This document shows, piece after piece, positions 1-6,715 of a stretch of DNA of 32,155 nt. The stretch's first letter is position 1. Each line of letters opens with the position of its first letter. Origin of the DNA: an uncultured Blautia sp. (GTDB lineage: Bacteria; Bacillota; Clostridia; Lachnospirales; Lachnospiraceae); contig CALCDJ010000067.1 of the NCBI GenBank assembly GCA_937900135.1, positions 1-32,155 of the forward strand, given 5' to 3'. Under the pieces are notes generated by a model, which saw only the letters and a list, made by a program, of their open reading frames with translations, had not been told where the DNA came from and did no database searches. A program made the position numbers and the translations under genes.

Positions 1-782
1 TATGTTTCATTTATGGTGGTGCCAAGTATGCGAGGCATGAAAGTTTTATAAGAAACAGCGCCCGCAGAAACTGTGCAATATTTATCTAGTTTTTGTTTTA
101 CAGCAGCATAAAATTCAGAAACGCCTTCCTCTTCCTTTTCTGGGAAATTCACTGCAAAACGATCTCCGTCAAGTCGATACAGTGTTACCGGATAATCCAC
201 GTTCTCTTCCAGTATATCTGTTACCAGGCGAAGAATCTGATCCCCGAATATTCTGCCATTCTTTATATTGATCTTTTTAAAATCATCAATTCCAAGGATC
301 AGGATATATCCACTCTTTTCTTTCAAGGAACATTCCATGTCCTTCATAAACTTTTCTTTGTTTTTCAGTCCTGTCAAACTATCCACCATACTGCCGATTG
401 CTCGTTCTGACACACTTCCTACAAGAAGCTCCGGTTCCCCTTCCTCGGAAACCTGCACCGCACCTTTACAGGTGATCCATACCCTTTTTCCAGTTCGATC
501 GATCAGCCGGTAATCCAAATCATGCACCTTATTTTTACCGGCAAATATCTGACTCATATTTTCCTCAAGAATCTTTTGATCCTTCTTATATACAATATGA
601 AACCAGTCATTCAGACAGATTCCTTCTTCTCCAGACAACGGAAGATCATATTTTCCACAAATTTTATCCGTAAAAAAAACACGGCAATTCTGTAAATCCA
701 GAACATAAAGATAATCATCTGTGCTCTCATCCAGTGTCTGAACGGTCTGTCTGTAGATTTTTATTTTATCCTTCAGATTCAT
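1..782 (-). CDS. PAS-GGDEF domain protein, 3' end outside window
   Basis: The frame is open from the ATG at 782 to the window edge, giving 260 residues without a stop. Residues about 15-130 look like a PAS sensor fold (a stretch reading DLDYRLIDRTGKRVWI is typical). From about residue 145 a diguanylate-cyclase domain starts with DSLTGLKN. The signature loop, normally GGDEF, reads DGDRF here, and the usual NDxxGHxxGD segment is NGRIFGD. Both active-site signatures are therefore degenerate, and catalysis of c-di-GMP synthesis is unlikely; a sensory or GTP-binding role is an inference. A phosphodiesterase (EAL) domain could follow beyond the edge, as often happens with degenerate GGDEF domains. 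The start lies 19 bp after the pdxA stop with AAGGCGGG upstream, so the two genes are probably co-transcribed. Confidence 0.8.
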   Translation of the reverse strand, partial: MNLKDKIKIYRQTVQTLDESTDDYLYVLDLQNCRVFFTDKICGKYDLPLSGEEGICLNDWFHIVYKKDQKILEENMSQIFAGKNKVHDLDYRLIDRTGKRVWITCKGAVQVSEEGEPELLVGSVSERAIGSMVDSLTGLKNKEKFMKDMECSLKEKSGYILILGIDDFKKINIKNGRIFGDQILRLVTDILEENVDYPVTLYRLDGDRFAVNFPEKEEEGVSEFYAAVKQKLDKYCTVSAGAVSYKTFMPRILGTTINET

Positions 783-801
783 CTGCCTTTTTCCCGCCTT
801 T

Positions 802-1806
802 TTATCTGGTACAACGAAATGCCGGTGCATATTTTGCAGCCAAAAGAATGGCTTCTATCATACTGACCGCACTGACAGTTCCTGTTCCTGCTATGTCAAA
901 AGCAGTTCCATGGTCTACCGATGTTCTTAAAATCGGCATTCCATTTGTCACTGCAATGGTCTTTTCAAAATCCAGTGTTTTGGCAGCAATATGCCCCTGG
1001 TCATGATACAAGGATAATACACTGCTGTATTTCCCCGTGGCAGCCTGATGAAAGACGGAATCTGCTCCCACAGGCCCTGCTACCTGGTATCCCTCTTTCT
1101 TAAGTTCTTCTACTGCTGGAATGATTTCGTTAACCTCTTCCATTCCAAAAAGCCCATGTTCTCCACTGTGGGGATTCAGTCCGGCAATTGCCATGGTTCC
1201 ACCTGTAACACCCAGTTTTTCCAATGCTTTCTGGCATCGTTTCACATAATCTTTTATTCTCTCTTTTTTAATCATTCCCAACATTTCTGCCATAGATACG
1301 TGTCTGGTAAGAAAAAAAATCCGCATTCCATTTGTCTCAAACATAGTCAGCGGATCCTTTGTTTTTGTAAGTGCACCAAAAATCTCCGTATGTCCAATAT
1401 AAGGGATTTTGGCCGCCCGCAAGGACTCTTTGTTGATCGGTGTTGTAGCCACACCATCTGCCTGTCCTTCCATTGCCAGTGAAATGCTCTTTTCGATATA
1501 ATCATAGGCAGCCTGTCCGCACATGGCGCTGATCTGTCCAAAGGCGAATTGATCCATATCCACATTCTTAAGATCTATGAGATTCATACAGCCTGGACAA
1601 AACTCTCCATCCTCCGGTTTCTTTATCACATGAATTTTAAGGTTCACACCTGTAATTTCAATGGCCTTCTCCATGATTCTCCGATCACCGATCAATATGC
1701 AGTCTGCTGCTTCCTGCACCTTTTGATCGACCCATGCCTTAGCTGTAATTTCCGGTCCTACTCCAGAGGGATCCCCCATGGGGACAACAATACGTGGTTT
1801 ATTCAT
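802..1806 (-). CDS. pdxA: PdxA-family 4-phospho-hydroxyacid dehydrogenase
   Basis: This 334-residue protein has the full PdxA pattern: GDPSGVGPE near residues 11-19, GHTE with substrate His139, probable metal ligands His169, His213 (NPHSGE) and His268 (YHDQGH), and TSVDHGTAFDIAG near the C-terminus. PdxA oxidises 4-phosphohydroxy-L-threonine in vitamin B6 synthesis. Close relatives (PdxA2) oxidise D-threonate or D-erythronate 4-phosphate in sugar-acid catabolism. No other B6 gene and no four-carbon-acid kinase gene is adjacent, and most Firmicutes make PLP through PdxST, so the exact substrate is open. The ATG has AAAGGAGAAGGGTC upstream, and a promoter is visible at 1862-1890. The PAS-GGDEF gene follows 19 bp downstream. 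Confidence 0.88.
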   Translation of the reverse strand: MNKPRIVVPMGDPSGVGPEITAKAWVDQKVQEAADCILIGDRRIMEKAIEITGVNLKIHVIKKPEDGEFCPGCMNLIDLKNVDMDQFAFGQISAMCGQAAYDYIEKSISLAMEGQADGVATTPINKESLRAAKIPYIGHTEIFGALTKTKDPLTMFETNGMRIFFLTRHVSMAEMLGMIKKERIKDYVKRCQKALEKLGVTGGTMAIAGLNPHSGEHGLFGMEEVNEIIPAVEELKKEGYQVAGPVGADSVFHQAATGKYSSVLSLYHDQGHIAAKTLDFEKTIAVTNGMPILRTSVDHGTAFDIAGTGTVSAVSMIEAILLAAKYAPAFRCTR

Positions 1807-1861
1807 GACCCTTCTCCTTTTTCAGAAAATCTTACTTATTTCCATAACAGGTAATATCTTC

Positions 1862-1890
1862 ATTTCACCATATCTTTGAAGACAAGTCAA
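1862..1890 (-). promoter_or_regulatory. SigA-type promoter for pdxA
   Basis: On the minus strand TTGACT (1890-1885), a 17-bp spacer and TGAAAT (1867-1862) lie about 55 bp upstream of the pdxA start. The -35 box matches consensus at 5 of 6 positions and the -10 box at 4 of 6. Confidence 0.5.
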
Positions 1891-1940
1891 GAGGTCTTCG
1901 GAAGCTCTTTTGCCTTCTGTATATAATTGCTTCTTAATAA

Positions 1941-1999
1941 AAGAACCTTTCCATATAGAAGCCAGGCAGTTGCTCCTGTCCTCCTGTGGAAAGGTTCTT
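1941..1999 (-). terminator. Terminator after the ribU-nudix operon
   Basis: Perfect 13-bp arms (AAGAACCTTTCCA at 1941-1953 and its complement at 1987-1999) enclose a loop that can itself pair. T-rich tracts flank both sides, so it could work in both directions. It lies just after the Nudix gene. Confidence 0.75.
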
Positions 2000-2020
2000 T
2001 TTTGTCAGGCAGAATGCCTG

Positions 2021-2635
2021 TCAGATTTCTTTTTTCAGGAAACCAAAGGGTTCTTCATCCTCCAGAAAATGCATCAGCATATAGGCGCACATGATCGCTA
2101 CCTTTTCTTCCTTCAGAATTCTTCTCACCTCGTCGCGTCCGGCAAGAATCACTTCAATTTCTTCACTGTCTTCCTGGGCATCCAGGCTGATTTCTCCAGA
2201 TGCATAACCATAAACGGTGGCGCAGGACTCATCTGTCATACCAATTGTGGTAAAGTATGGTTTTTCATAAGCGCAATCCACCGAAACAGGCGTAAAGGTA
2301 AGACCGGTTTCCTCATACATTTCCCGTACTGCGCTGTCATGGAAATCCTCTCCAGGTTCCACCAGACCTGCCGGAAATTCGTAAATATAATCATCAATGG
2401 TGTAACGATACTGGCGGACCAGAACTACTTTATCTTTCTTTTCCCCGTACAGACTGTAAATGATCACACCATCCGGATTGTTCTTTCCTGTACGGAGTTT
2501 CATTGTCTCTATGCTTTTTGCCCTGGAGGCTACATAATAGGATACCGGCGTTTGGTGTATGCTGGTTGCCTTTACTCCATAAAGATTTACGAATTGATTA
2601 TCTGTCAGTTTTTCTACATTATGTATCTGGCCCAT
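2021..2635 (-). CDS. Nudix hydrolase (ADP-ribose pyrophosphatase-like)
   Basis: This 204-residue protein carries a complete Nudix box at residues 90-112: G90, E96, then REMYEETGL, matching GX5EX7REUXEEXGU. It is preceded by EFPAG, typical of the ADP-ribose pyrophosphatase group. These enzymes hydrolyse nucleoside diphosphates linked to another moiety. The gene starts 16 bp after ribU with AAAGGAAGG as ribosome site and no visible promoter or terminator between them, so it should be co-transcribed with ribU under the FMN riboswitch. A flavin-related substrate such as FAD is therefore possible, but this is an inference from context only. The C-terminal half has no recognised additional domain. 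Confidence 0.85.
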   Translation of the reverse strand: MGQIHNVEKLTDNQFVNLYGVKATSIHQTPVSYYVASRAKSIETMKLRTGKNNPDGVIIYSLYGEKKDKVVLVRQYRYTIDDYIYEFPAGLVEPGEDFHDSAVREMYEETGLTFTPVSVDCAYEKPYFTTIGMTDESCATVYGYASGEISLDAQEDSEEIEVILAGRDEVRRILKEEKVAIMCAYMLMHFLEDEEPFGFLKKEI

Positions 2636-2651
2636 GGTCCTTCCTTTCTGC

Positions 2652-3290
2652 TCAGTCCCCTCTTAATACAACACGAATTCTTTTATAAAGAAAGAATACA
2701 ATCACCGAAGTAAGGGTATACTTAAATAAATTAAACGGTGCAATGATCAAAGCGGCAAAACTTAACAGCCCATTAACAGAACTGTGTACAGCCGTTCCCA
2801 TTTCAATAAACGCCTCAACTGGCATTCCAAATGCCTTTCCATATGCCGGAAGCAGTACAAATGCATTGGTAAAGCAGGCGAGGATCGTCGTAAGCACCGT
2901 ACCTGCTGCCATTCCAAGCACTGCATGTTTTCTGCTCTTTACATGATGATAGCGGTAAATCAGCCCAGCTGGTACCACATACGCACATCCAAAGAGGAAA
3001 TTGGCAATGTCTCCCACTCCTGCAGTCATGGTTCCCTTGGTTACCAAATGTACCAGAATTTTCACCAGTTCAATGAGAATTCCGGATATCGGTCCCATAG
3101 CGAAGGTACCCACCAATACGGGAATTTCAGAAAAATCCAGCTGATAAAATGCCGGCGCCAGAAATGGCAGCGGAAATTCAAAGTTCATCAAAACTCCGGC
3201 CAGAGCCCCTAACATAGCAATCTGACTAATGGTTCTTGTCCTGCTTCTGCTCATAACATTTCCGTTTCTGTTTAATATCTGTTCGCTCAT
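2652..3290 (-). CDS. ribU: Riboflavin ECF transporter S component RibU
   Basis: This 212-residue, strongly hydrophobic protein contains the RibU-typical stretch QLDFSEIPVLVGTFAMGP followed by ELVKILVHLV. RibU binds riboflavin in the membrane and works with the shared ECF energising module, which is not in this window. The frame extends upstream to 3413, but that part overlaps the riboswitch and terminator. The ATG at 3290 has AAAAAGGAGAG seven bases upstream and fits the family's N-terminus. An FMN riboswitch and an intrinsic terminator lie in its leader, independently supporting the riboflavin assignment. The Nudix gene follows 16 bp downstream. Confidence 0.92.
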   Translation of the reverse strand: MSEQILNRNGNVMSRSRTRTISQIAMLGALAGVLMNFEFPLPFLAPAFYQLDFSEIPVLVGTFAMGPISGILIELVKILVHLVTKGTMTAGVGDIANFLFGCAYVVPAGLIYRYHHVKSRKHAVLGMAAGTVLTTILACFTNAFVLLPAYGKAFGMPVEAFIEMGTAVHSSVNGLLSFAALIIAPFNLFKYTLTSVIVFFLYKRIRVVLRGD

Positions 3291-3347
3291 TTTTTTCTCT
3301 CCTTTTTGAAAATATTCTTCTAAAAGAAAATTTCTGCCCCGGAGGGT

Positions 3348-3377
3348 AAAAAATCCCGGGAACAACTTCCCGGGATT
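3348..3377 (-). terminator. Riboswitch-controlled terminator before ribU
   Basis: Minus strand: ATCCCGGG, an 8-nt loop, CCCGGGAT, then a run of six T. It lies between the FMN aptamer and the ribU start, the arrangement expected for FMN-induced transcription termination. Confidence 0.92.
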
Positions 3378-3401
3378 ATGAGCACATATAAAATCTCTGT
3401 G

Positions 3402-3545
3402 TTCTTCTCTCATCCAGACTATACTGTCGGTTTTGGAATTTCACCAAATCAGCCGCTCATAAGATTCCATGAGCAGTTCGCGGACTATACCGCCGGTAGG
3501 GAATTCCGTCTTCTATAGAAATCGGTCACCCTGCCCCGAAGAAAT
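3402..3545 (-). ncRNA. FMN riboswitch (RFN element)
   Basis: The minus strand holds the conserved RFN blocks in order: TTCGGGGCAGGGTGACC, CCCTACCGGCGGTATAGTCC, GATTTGGTGAAATTCC, then ACCGACAGTATAGTC and TGGATGAGAGAAGAA. The last block pairs with the 5' end as stem P1. FMN binding is known to terminate transcription or block translation of riboflavin genes. Here a terminator follows at once and ribU is the first gene. Confidence 0.96.
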
Positions 3546-3562
3546 TTTCTTTTGATATGTGA

Positions 3563-3591
3563 ATTATAGCATAGAAAAAAATTGGTTTCAA
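3563..3591 (-). promoter_or_regulatory. SigA promoter of the riboswitch-ribU transcript
   Basis: Minus strand: TTGAAA (3591-3586), 17-bp spacer, TATAAT (3568-3563) preceded by TGC, an extended -10. It lies about 20 bp upstream of the aptamer. Confidence 0.75.
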
Positions 3592-3676
3592 TGGTATTTT
3601 AAATCTTTCCTGAACTACGTTACTGTCAGGTAATCGTTGGCATTTTTTCATGCATCTTCTTACTGCAGCCACGCTG

Positions 3677-3757
3677 TTATTTATGACCGTCAAACCACAT
3701 CAGCCAGCCAACTGCGCCTACCACGATCACACACATAATTCCAACAAAAATATTCAT
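3677..3757 (-). CDS. 26-residue single-pass membrane peptide
   Basis: A 27-codon frame encodes a peptide that begins MNIFVGIMCVIVV and ends WLMWFDGHK. It is one hydrophobic helix with a short charged C-terminus. GGAGG lies eight bases before the ATG, about as strong a ribosome site as any here. The gene starts inside the 3' end of the longer membrane-protein gene, in a different frame, overlapping it by 68 nt. I do not recognise the family. Small TM peptides like this often assist a membrane partner, but no function is shown. The strong start signal and clean transmembrane profile make it more likely real than chance. Confidence 0.6.
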   Translation of the reverse strand: MNIFVGIMCVIVVGAVGWLMWFDGHK

Positions 3758-4211
3758 GTTTTTTTCCTCCAATCATTTCTTTCCAGTTGTTCTTTTTCCT
3801 GATTGGAGACAGAGGTTTTGGCCCGTCCTGGTCATGAATATATTGAATAATATAAGTTCTGCTCTTCAAAATATGGGCAAAACAAAGTCTTCTTATATAG
3901 AAGGAATTCCAAAACAGCCCCAGGAGAAGCGCCAGCACAAACAAAACCGGCAGAATCTGTTCTGAAGTCCTTCTGGATGGATTTCCTATATATTCCAGTA
4001 AATTTCTTGCCTGACGAAGTCCGGACAATTCTTCTGCATTTTTGTGTGTTACCGGGGAAAGCTGATCTGCTCTTACTATATTCCCGGAGGCAGACTGGGT
4101 TGTCTGGGAAAACCCTTCTTCAAACTCAGGGATTCCTCCAGAAGAAAAAAGCCCTGATGCACAAATGCACAGAACAAGAAACACGCAGAACATATTTTTT
4201 ATCTTTTTCAT
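3690..4211 (-). CDS. Hypothetical membrane protein, two hydrophobic segments
   Basis: From the ATG at 4211 (GGAAAAGAGAGAGAC upstream) the product is 173 residues. The frame opens at 4238, but that start lacks a ribosome site. Residues about 4-22 form a signal-like helix (MFCVFLVLCICASGLF). A polar linker and a second helix follow (ILPVLFVLALLLGLF near residues 86-100), then a basic tail. The last 22 codons overlap the 26-codon peptide gene in another frame. A run of seven A after GGAGG sits exactly at that junction, so the native end may be shorter and the present tail could reflect loss of a stop. No family recognised. Confidence 0.6.
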   Translation of the reverse strand: MKKIKNMFCVFLVLCICASGLFSSGGIPEFEEGFSQTTQSASGNIVRADQLSPVTHKNAEELSGLRQARNLLEYIGNPSRRTSEQILPVLFVLALLLGLFWNSFYIRRLCFAHILKSRTYIIQYIHDQDGPKPLSPIRKKNNWKEMIGGKKHEYFCWNYVCDRGRRSWLADVV

Positions 4212-4292
4212 GTCTCTCTCTTTTCCTGATTCACTCATATTCTTTATCTTAGCAAAGGGAATTTCATTTTACAATATATTTGTCGAAATCTG

Positions 4293-4321
4293 TTGACTTT
4301 TTCACCTAATCTGTATATGGT
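4293..4321 (+). promoter_or_regulatory. SigA-type promoter for the PF06541-like gene
   Basis: TTGACT (4293-4298), 17-bp spacer, TATGGT (4316-4321), about 33 bp before the start codon. Confidence 0.5.
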
Positions 4322-4353
4322 ATGTTACATCATAAAAAAAGAAGGGAGATTTT

Positions 4354-5703
4354 ATGGGTTATTCTTTGTATCAGCTTTCCTGGCTCTTTTTGATTTATTC
4401 CTTTATGGGATGGGTAATCGGGACTGCGGCGGCAGCCGTACGGGAACGGAAGTTTATTGATGTGGGCTTTTTATTTGGTCCCTGCTGCCCTGCTTACGGC
4501 TTCGGCGCCCTGGCCTTTGCTATTTTCCTGCCGGAATTGAAAAATGAATGGTTTTTCCTGTTTCTTGGCGGAGTTGTTCTGTCCTTTGTAATTTCCATGG
4601 GCACTGGTTTTGTTCTGGAACATATCTTCCATCGAAAATGGTGGGATTACTCCCGGAAACGTTTTGAATTTGGGGGTTATGTAAATCTGCCTTATACCGT
4701 TGTATGGGGTTTTCTGGCAGTCGTTTGTGTTGCTTTTATCAATCCCTTCCTTTCCGATACCATTTCCATTGTTCCCAGCGGAATCGGAAAAATTCTGGTA
4801 ATTGTTCTCTATGTGGTTCTTAGCCTGGATTTTCTGACCACCATCAGCAGTGTTCTGGCCGTAAATCTTCGTCTGAAAAAAGCAGGTCTGCTTTCTGATC
4901 TTTCTGAGAACCTGGAACGTGCCGCTGATTTTATGGGAAAAGGGCTTACCGGATGGACATTGAAACATTTTTCCCGGGCCTATCCGAATCTGGAAGCCAA
5001 GCAGCTTCTCCAGGCCAGAAAAGAACATGACCGACAACTGGAAAAAGCAAAAGAACAAGCAGGAGTTTTCGCTGTGGGCTGTTCCTTTTATAAACTTGTC
5101 TGCCTGTTTTTCCTCGGTGCCTTTCTTGGGGATCTTACAGAAACCATCTTCTGTCTCATTACCACCGGACGGCTGATGAGCCGCAGCAGTGTGGTCTACG
5201 GTCCCTTTAGTATTGTGTGGGGACTGGGATGTGTACTTCTTACTGCTGTCCTTTACCAGTACCGGAATCACAGAGACGCCTTTATCTTTCTTTTTGGAAC
5301 TGTATTAGGCGGCGCCTATGAGTACATCTGCAGTATATTTACAGAGCTGGTTTTCGGAACGGTATTCTGGGATTACAGCCACCTTCCTTTTAATTTAGGC
5401 GGACGAATCAATCTTCTGTTCTGCTTTTTCTGGGGAATTGCAGCTGTTGTCTGGATGAAAGTGCTCTACCCGCTTCTGTCCGGTCTCATTGAGAAAATCC
5501 CCAAAAAACCGGGAATCATCTGCACCTGGATTTTGATTGTCTTTATGATTTTCAACATGATCATTTCCAGTCTGGCTATGGACCGTTATACAGAGCGCCA
5601 CAACAATCCTGCACCTGCTGAAAATGCGTTGGAAAAATTTCTGGACAGTCATTTTCCAGATGAACGTATGAAGCGCATTTATCCAAATGCAAAATTCCGC
5701 TGA
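4354..5703 (+). CDS. PF06541-type membrane protein, internally duplicated
   Basis: This 449-residue polytopic membrane protein appears to contain two copies of the domain annotated as putative ABC-transporter permease (PF06541, CmpB-like). Copy one (about residues 8-170) has FMGWVIGTAAAAV, then GFLFGPCCPAYG, HRKWWDYS and FGGYVNLPY. Copy two (about 245-400) has the matching FLGAFLGDLTETI, SVVYGPFSIVWG, FGTVFWDYS and NLGGRINLLF. A charged coiled segment rich in E, K and Q (about 215-235) joins them. The repeated GPxxxxxG, WDYS and GGxxNL motifs are seen directly. Transport function is only a family label and no ATPase gene is nearby. The start has AAGGGAG seven bases upstream, and a terminator follows. 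Confidence 0.82.
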   Translation: MGYSLYQLSWLFLIYSFMGWVIGTAAAAVRERKFIDVGFLFGPCCPAYGFGALAFAIFLPELKNEWFFLFLGGVVLSFVISMGTGFVLEHIFHRKWWDYSRKRFEFGGYVNLPYTVVWGFLAVVCVAFINPFLSDTISIVPSGIGKILVIVLYVVLSLDFLTTISSVLAVNLRLKKAGLLSDLSENLERAADFMGKGLTGWTLKHFSRAYPNLEAKQLLQARKEHDRQLEKAKEQAGVFAVGCSFYKLVCLFFLGAFLGDLTETIFCLITTGRLMSRSSVVYGPFSIVWGLGCVLLTAVLYQYRNHRDAFIFLFGTVLGGAYEYICSIFTELVFGTVFWDYSHLPFNLGGRINLLFCFFWGIAAVVWMKVLYPLLSGLIEKIPKKPGIICTWILIVFMIFNMIISSLAMDRYTERHNNPAPAENALEKFLDSHFPDERMKRIYPNAKFR

Positions 5704-5713
5704 TAAACGAAAA

Positions 5714-5759
5714 AACCAGCATAGACCGAAGCTTCTTTCCGGTTTATGCTGATTTTTTT
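5714..5759 (+). terminator. Bidirectional terminator
   Basis: AGCATAGACCG at 5718-5728 pairs, with one bulge or mismatch, with CGGTTTATGCT at 5740-5750. A T run follows on the plus strand and an A run precedes it, so it can also end minus-strand transcripts. Confidence 0.75.
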
Positions 5760-5816
5760 ATGGTTTACTTATTTTTGGATTCCATGGAAAAGGTTCTTAA
5801 TTTCTGCACAGAAAAT

Positions 5817-6251
5817 TCAGTTGCGGTATTTCTCCAACGATTTACAAAGGAGCGCAAGATTGGCATTTTCGTACTCATTAAAAATCGATTCGTCAAAGTC
5901 TTCCGGAGCTATGGTTCCATCGTACCAGAATTTGTCGTTAAAATAGTTCTGCACTTCTGTAAGAACAAATTTCCTGCCCCGGCGGGCATAAATTTCGTTG
6001 ACTGCCATCTGACGCTCTGTTGCCGACAGATCACGAATCTGGTCATAGGTAAGTTCTTCTTTATCTGAATTAGTCAGAATATATGTCTCCGGATCTCTGT
6101 CCAATCCTTCTACCAGATCTGCTCCTACCAGAATCGAAGCCGCCCAGACTTCCTTTGCTCCTGTTCCGGTACAAAAGACTGCACCCAGACAGCTTATTGT
6201 CAACAGACTCGCACCGATCACGTTACGGATTCCTTTTTTCTTCATAATCAT
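5817..6251 (-). CDS. Secreted YARHG-domain protein
   Basis: This 144-residue exported protein begins with a lysine-rich N-terminus and hydrophobic core (ASLLTISCLGAVFCTGTGA), ending near AKEVWA in a plausible signal-peptidase I site. The C-terminal half contains NEIYARRGRKF followed by FNDKFWYDG and ENANLALL, the YARHG extracellular domain of unknown function. Two ATGs two codons apart (6251, 6245) share one AAAGGAGG; the upstream one is given, and either is possible. The open frame continues further upstream without a ribosome site and was not included. The cysteine in the signal region has no convincing lipobox. Confidence 0.75.
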   Translation of the reverse strand: MIMKKKGIRNVIGASLLTISCLGAVFCTGTGAKEVWAASILVGADLVEGLDRDPETYILTNSDKEELTYDQIRDLSATERQMAVNEIYARRGRKFVLTEVQNYFNDKFWYDGTIAPEDFDESIFNEYENANLALLCKSLEKYRN

Positions 6252-6393
6252 GCAGCCTCCTTTCGCATTTAGCAATACAGATATTCCAAAGATGAAGTGT
6301 TCTTCTTTTCTGTGAAAATCATAGCATATCTTCTGCTGCAATCTGTATTTTCCATTTGCCAAAAAACTGCCTGTATCAATTTTTCTGGTTTCT

Positions 6394-6681
6394 TCAGAAC
6401 AAACCGAAATATACAAGAATTCCCATATGCATCACCAGAAACAAAGGAACCAGAATACGGAATTTATTTTTTCTTGTTTTGTGACGAAACAGCATCATTC
6501 CCACAAGGGCCCCAAGAGAGCCTCCAATGGCTGCCGCTCCCAGAAGAGTCCGTTCCGGAATACGCCATTTGTGAAACTTTGCATACTGTTTATCCAGGCC
6601 ATAAAGAATCAAGGCAGCCACATTGATTAATTCCAGATAAACCCAGATGATTTGAGACAAGGTCCCATTCCACTGTGCCAT
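6394..6681 (-). CDS. DUF1294 family membrane protein
   Basis: This 95-residue protein has the DUF1294 pattern: YGLDKQYAKFHKWRIPE, then LGAAAIGGSLGALVGM, FRHKTRKNKFRI and a last hydrophobic helix. The RHKTRKxKF motif is diagnostic. About three membrane helices are predicted by eye. It starts 34 bp after tex with AGAAGGGAGAG upstream, so it is probably the second gene of a tex operon. Function unknown. Confidence 0.88.
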   Translation of the reverse strand: MAQWNGTLSQIIWVYLELINVAALILYGLDKQYAKFHKWRIPERTLLGAAAIGGSLGALVGMMLFRHKTRKNKFRILVPLFLVMHMGILVYFGLF

Positions 6682-6715
6682 AAAACCGCTCTCCCTTCTT
6701 CTGCCTTTTGGACTC

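Noticed and set aside
802..1806. Firm assignment of this PdxA homologue to vitamin B6 synthesis.
   Set aside because: PdxA2-type sugar-acid dehydrogenases share the same motifs, and no other B6 gene is present.
3291..3413. N-terminal extension of ribU to 3413.
   Set aside because: It would translate through the terminator and the 3' part of the riboswitch; the ATG at 3290 has the ribosome site.
4471..5271. 266-codon minus-strand frame inside the PF06541-like gene, and similar long opposite frames in secA and prfB.
   Set aside because: They are shadows of strongly supported genes, lack ribosome sites and have unnatural composition.
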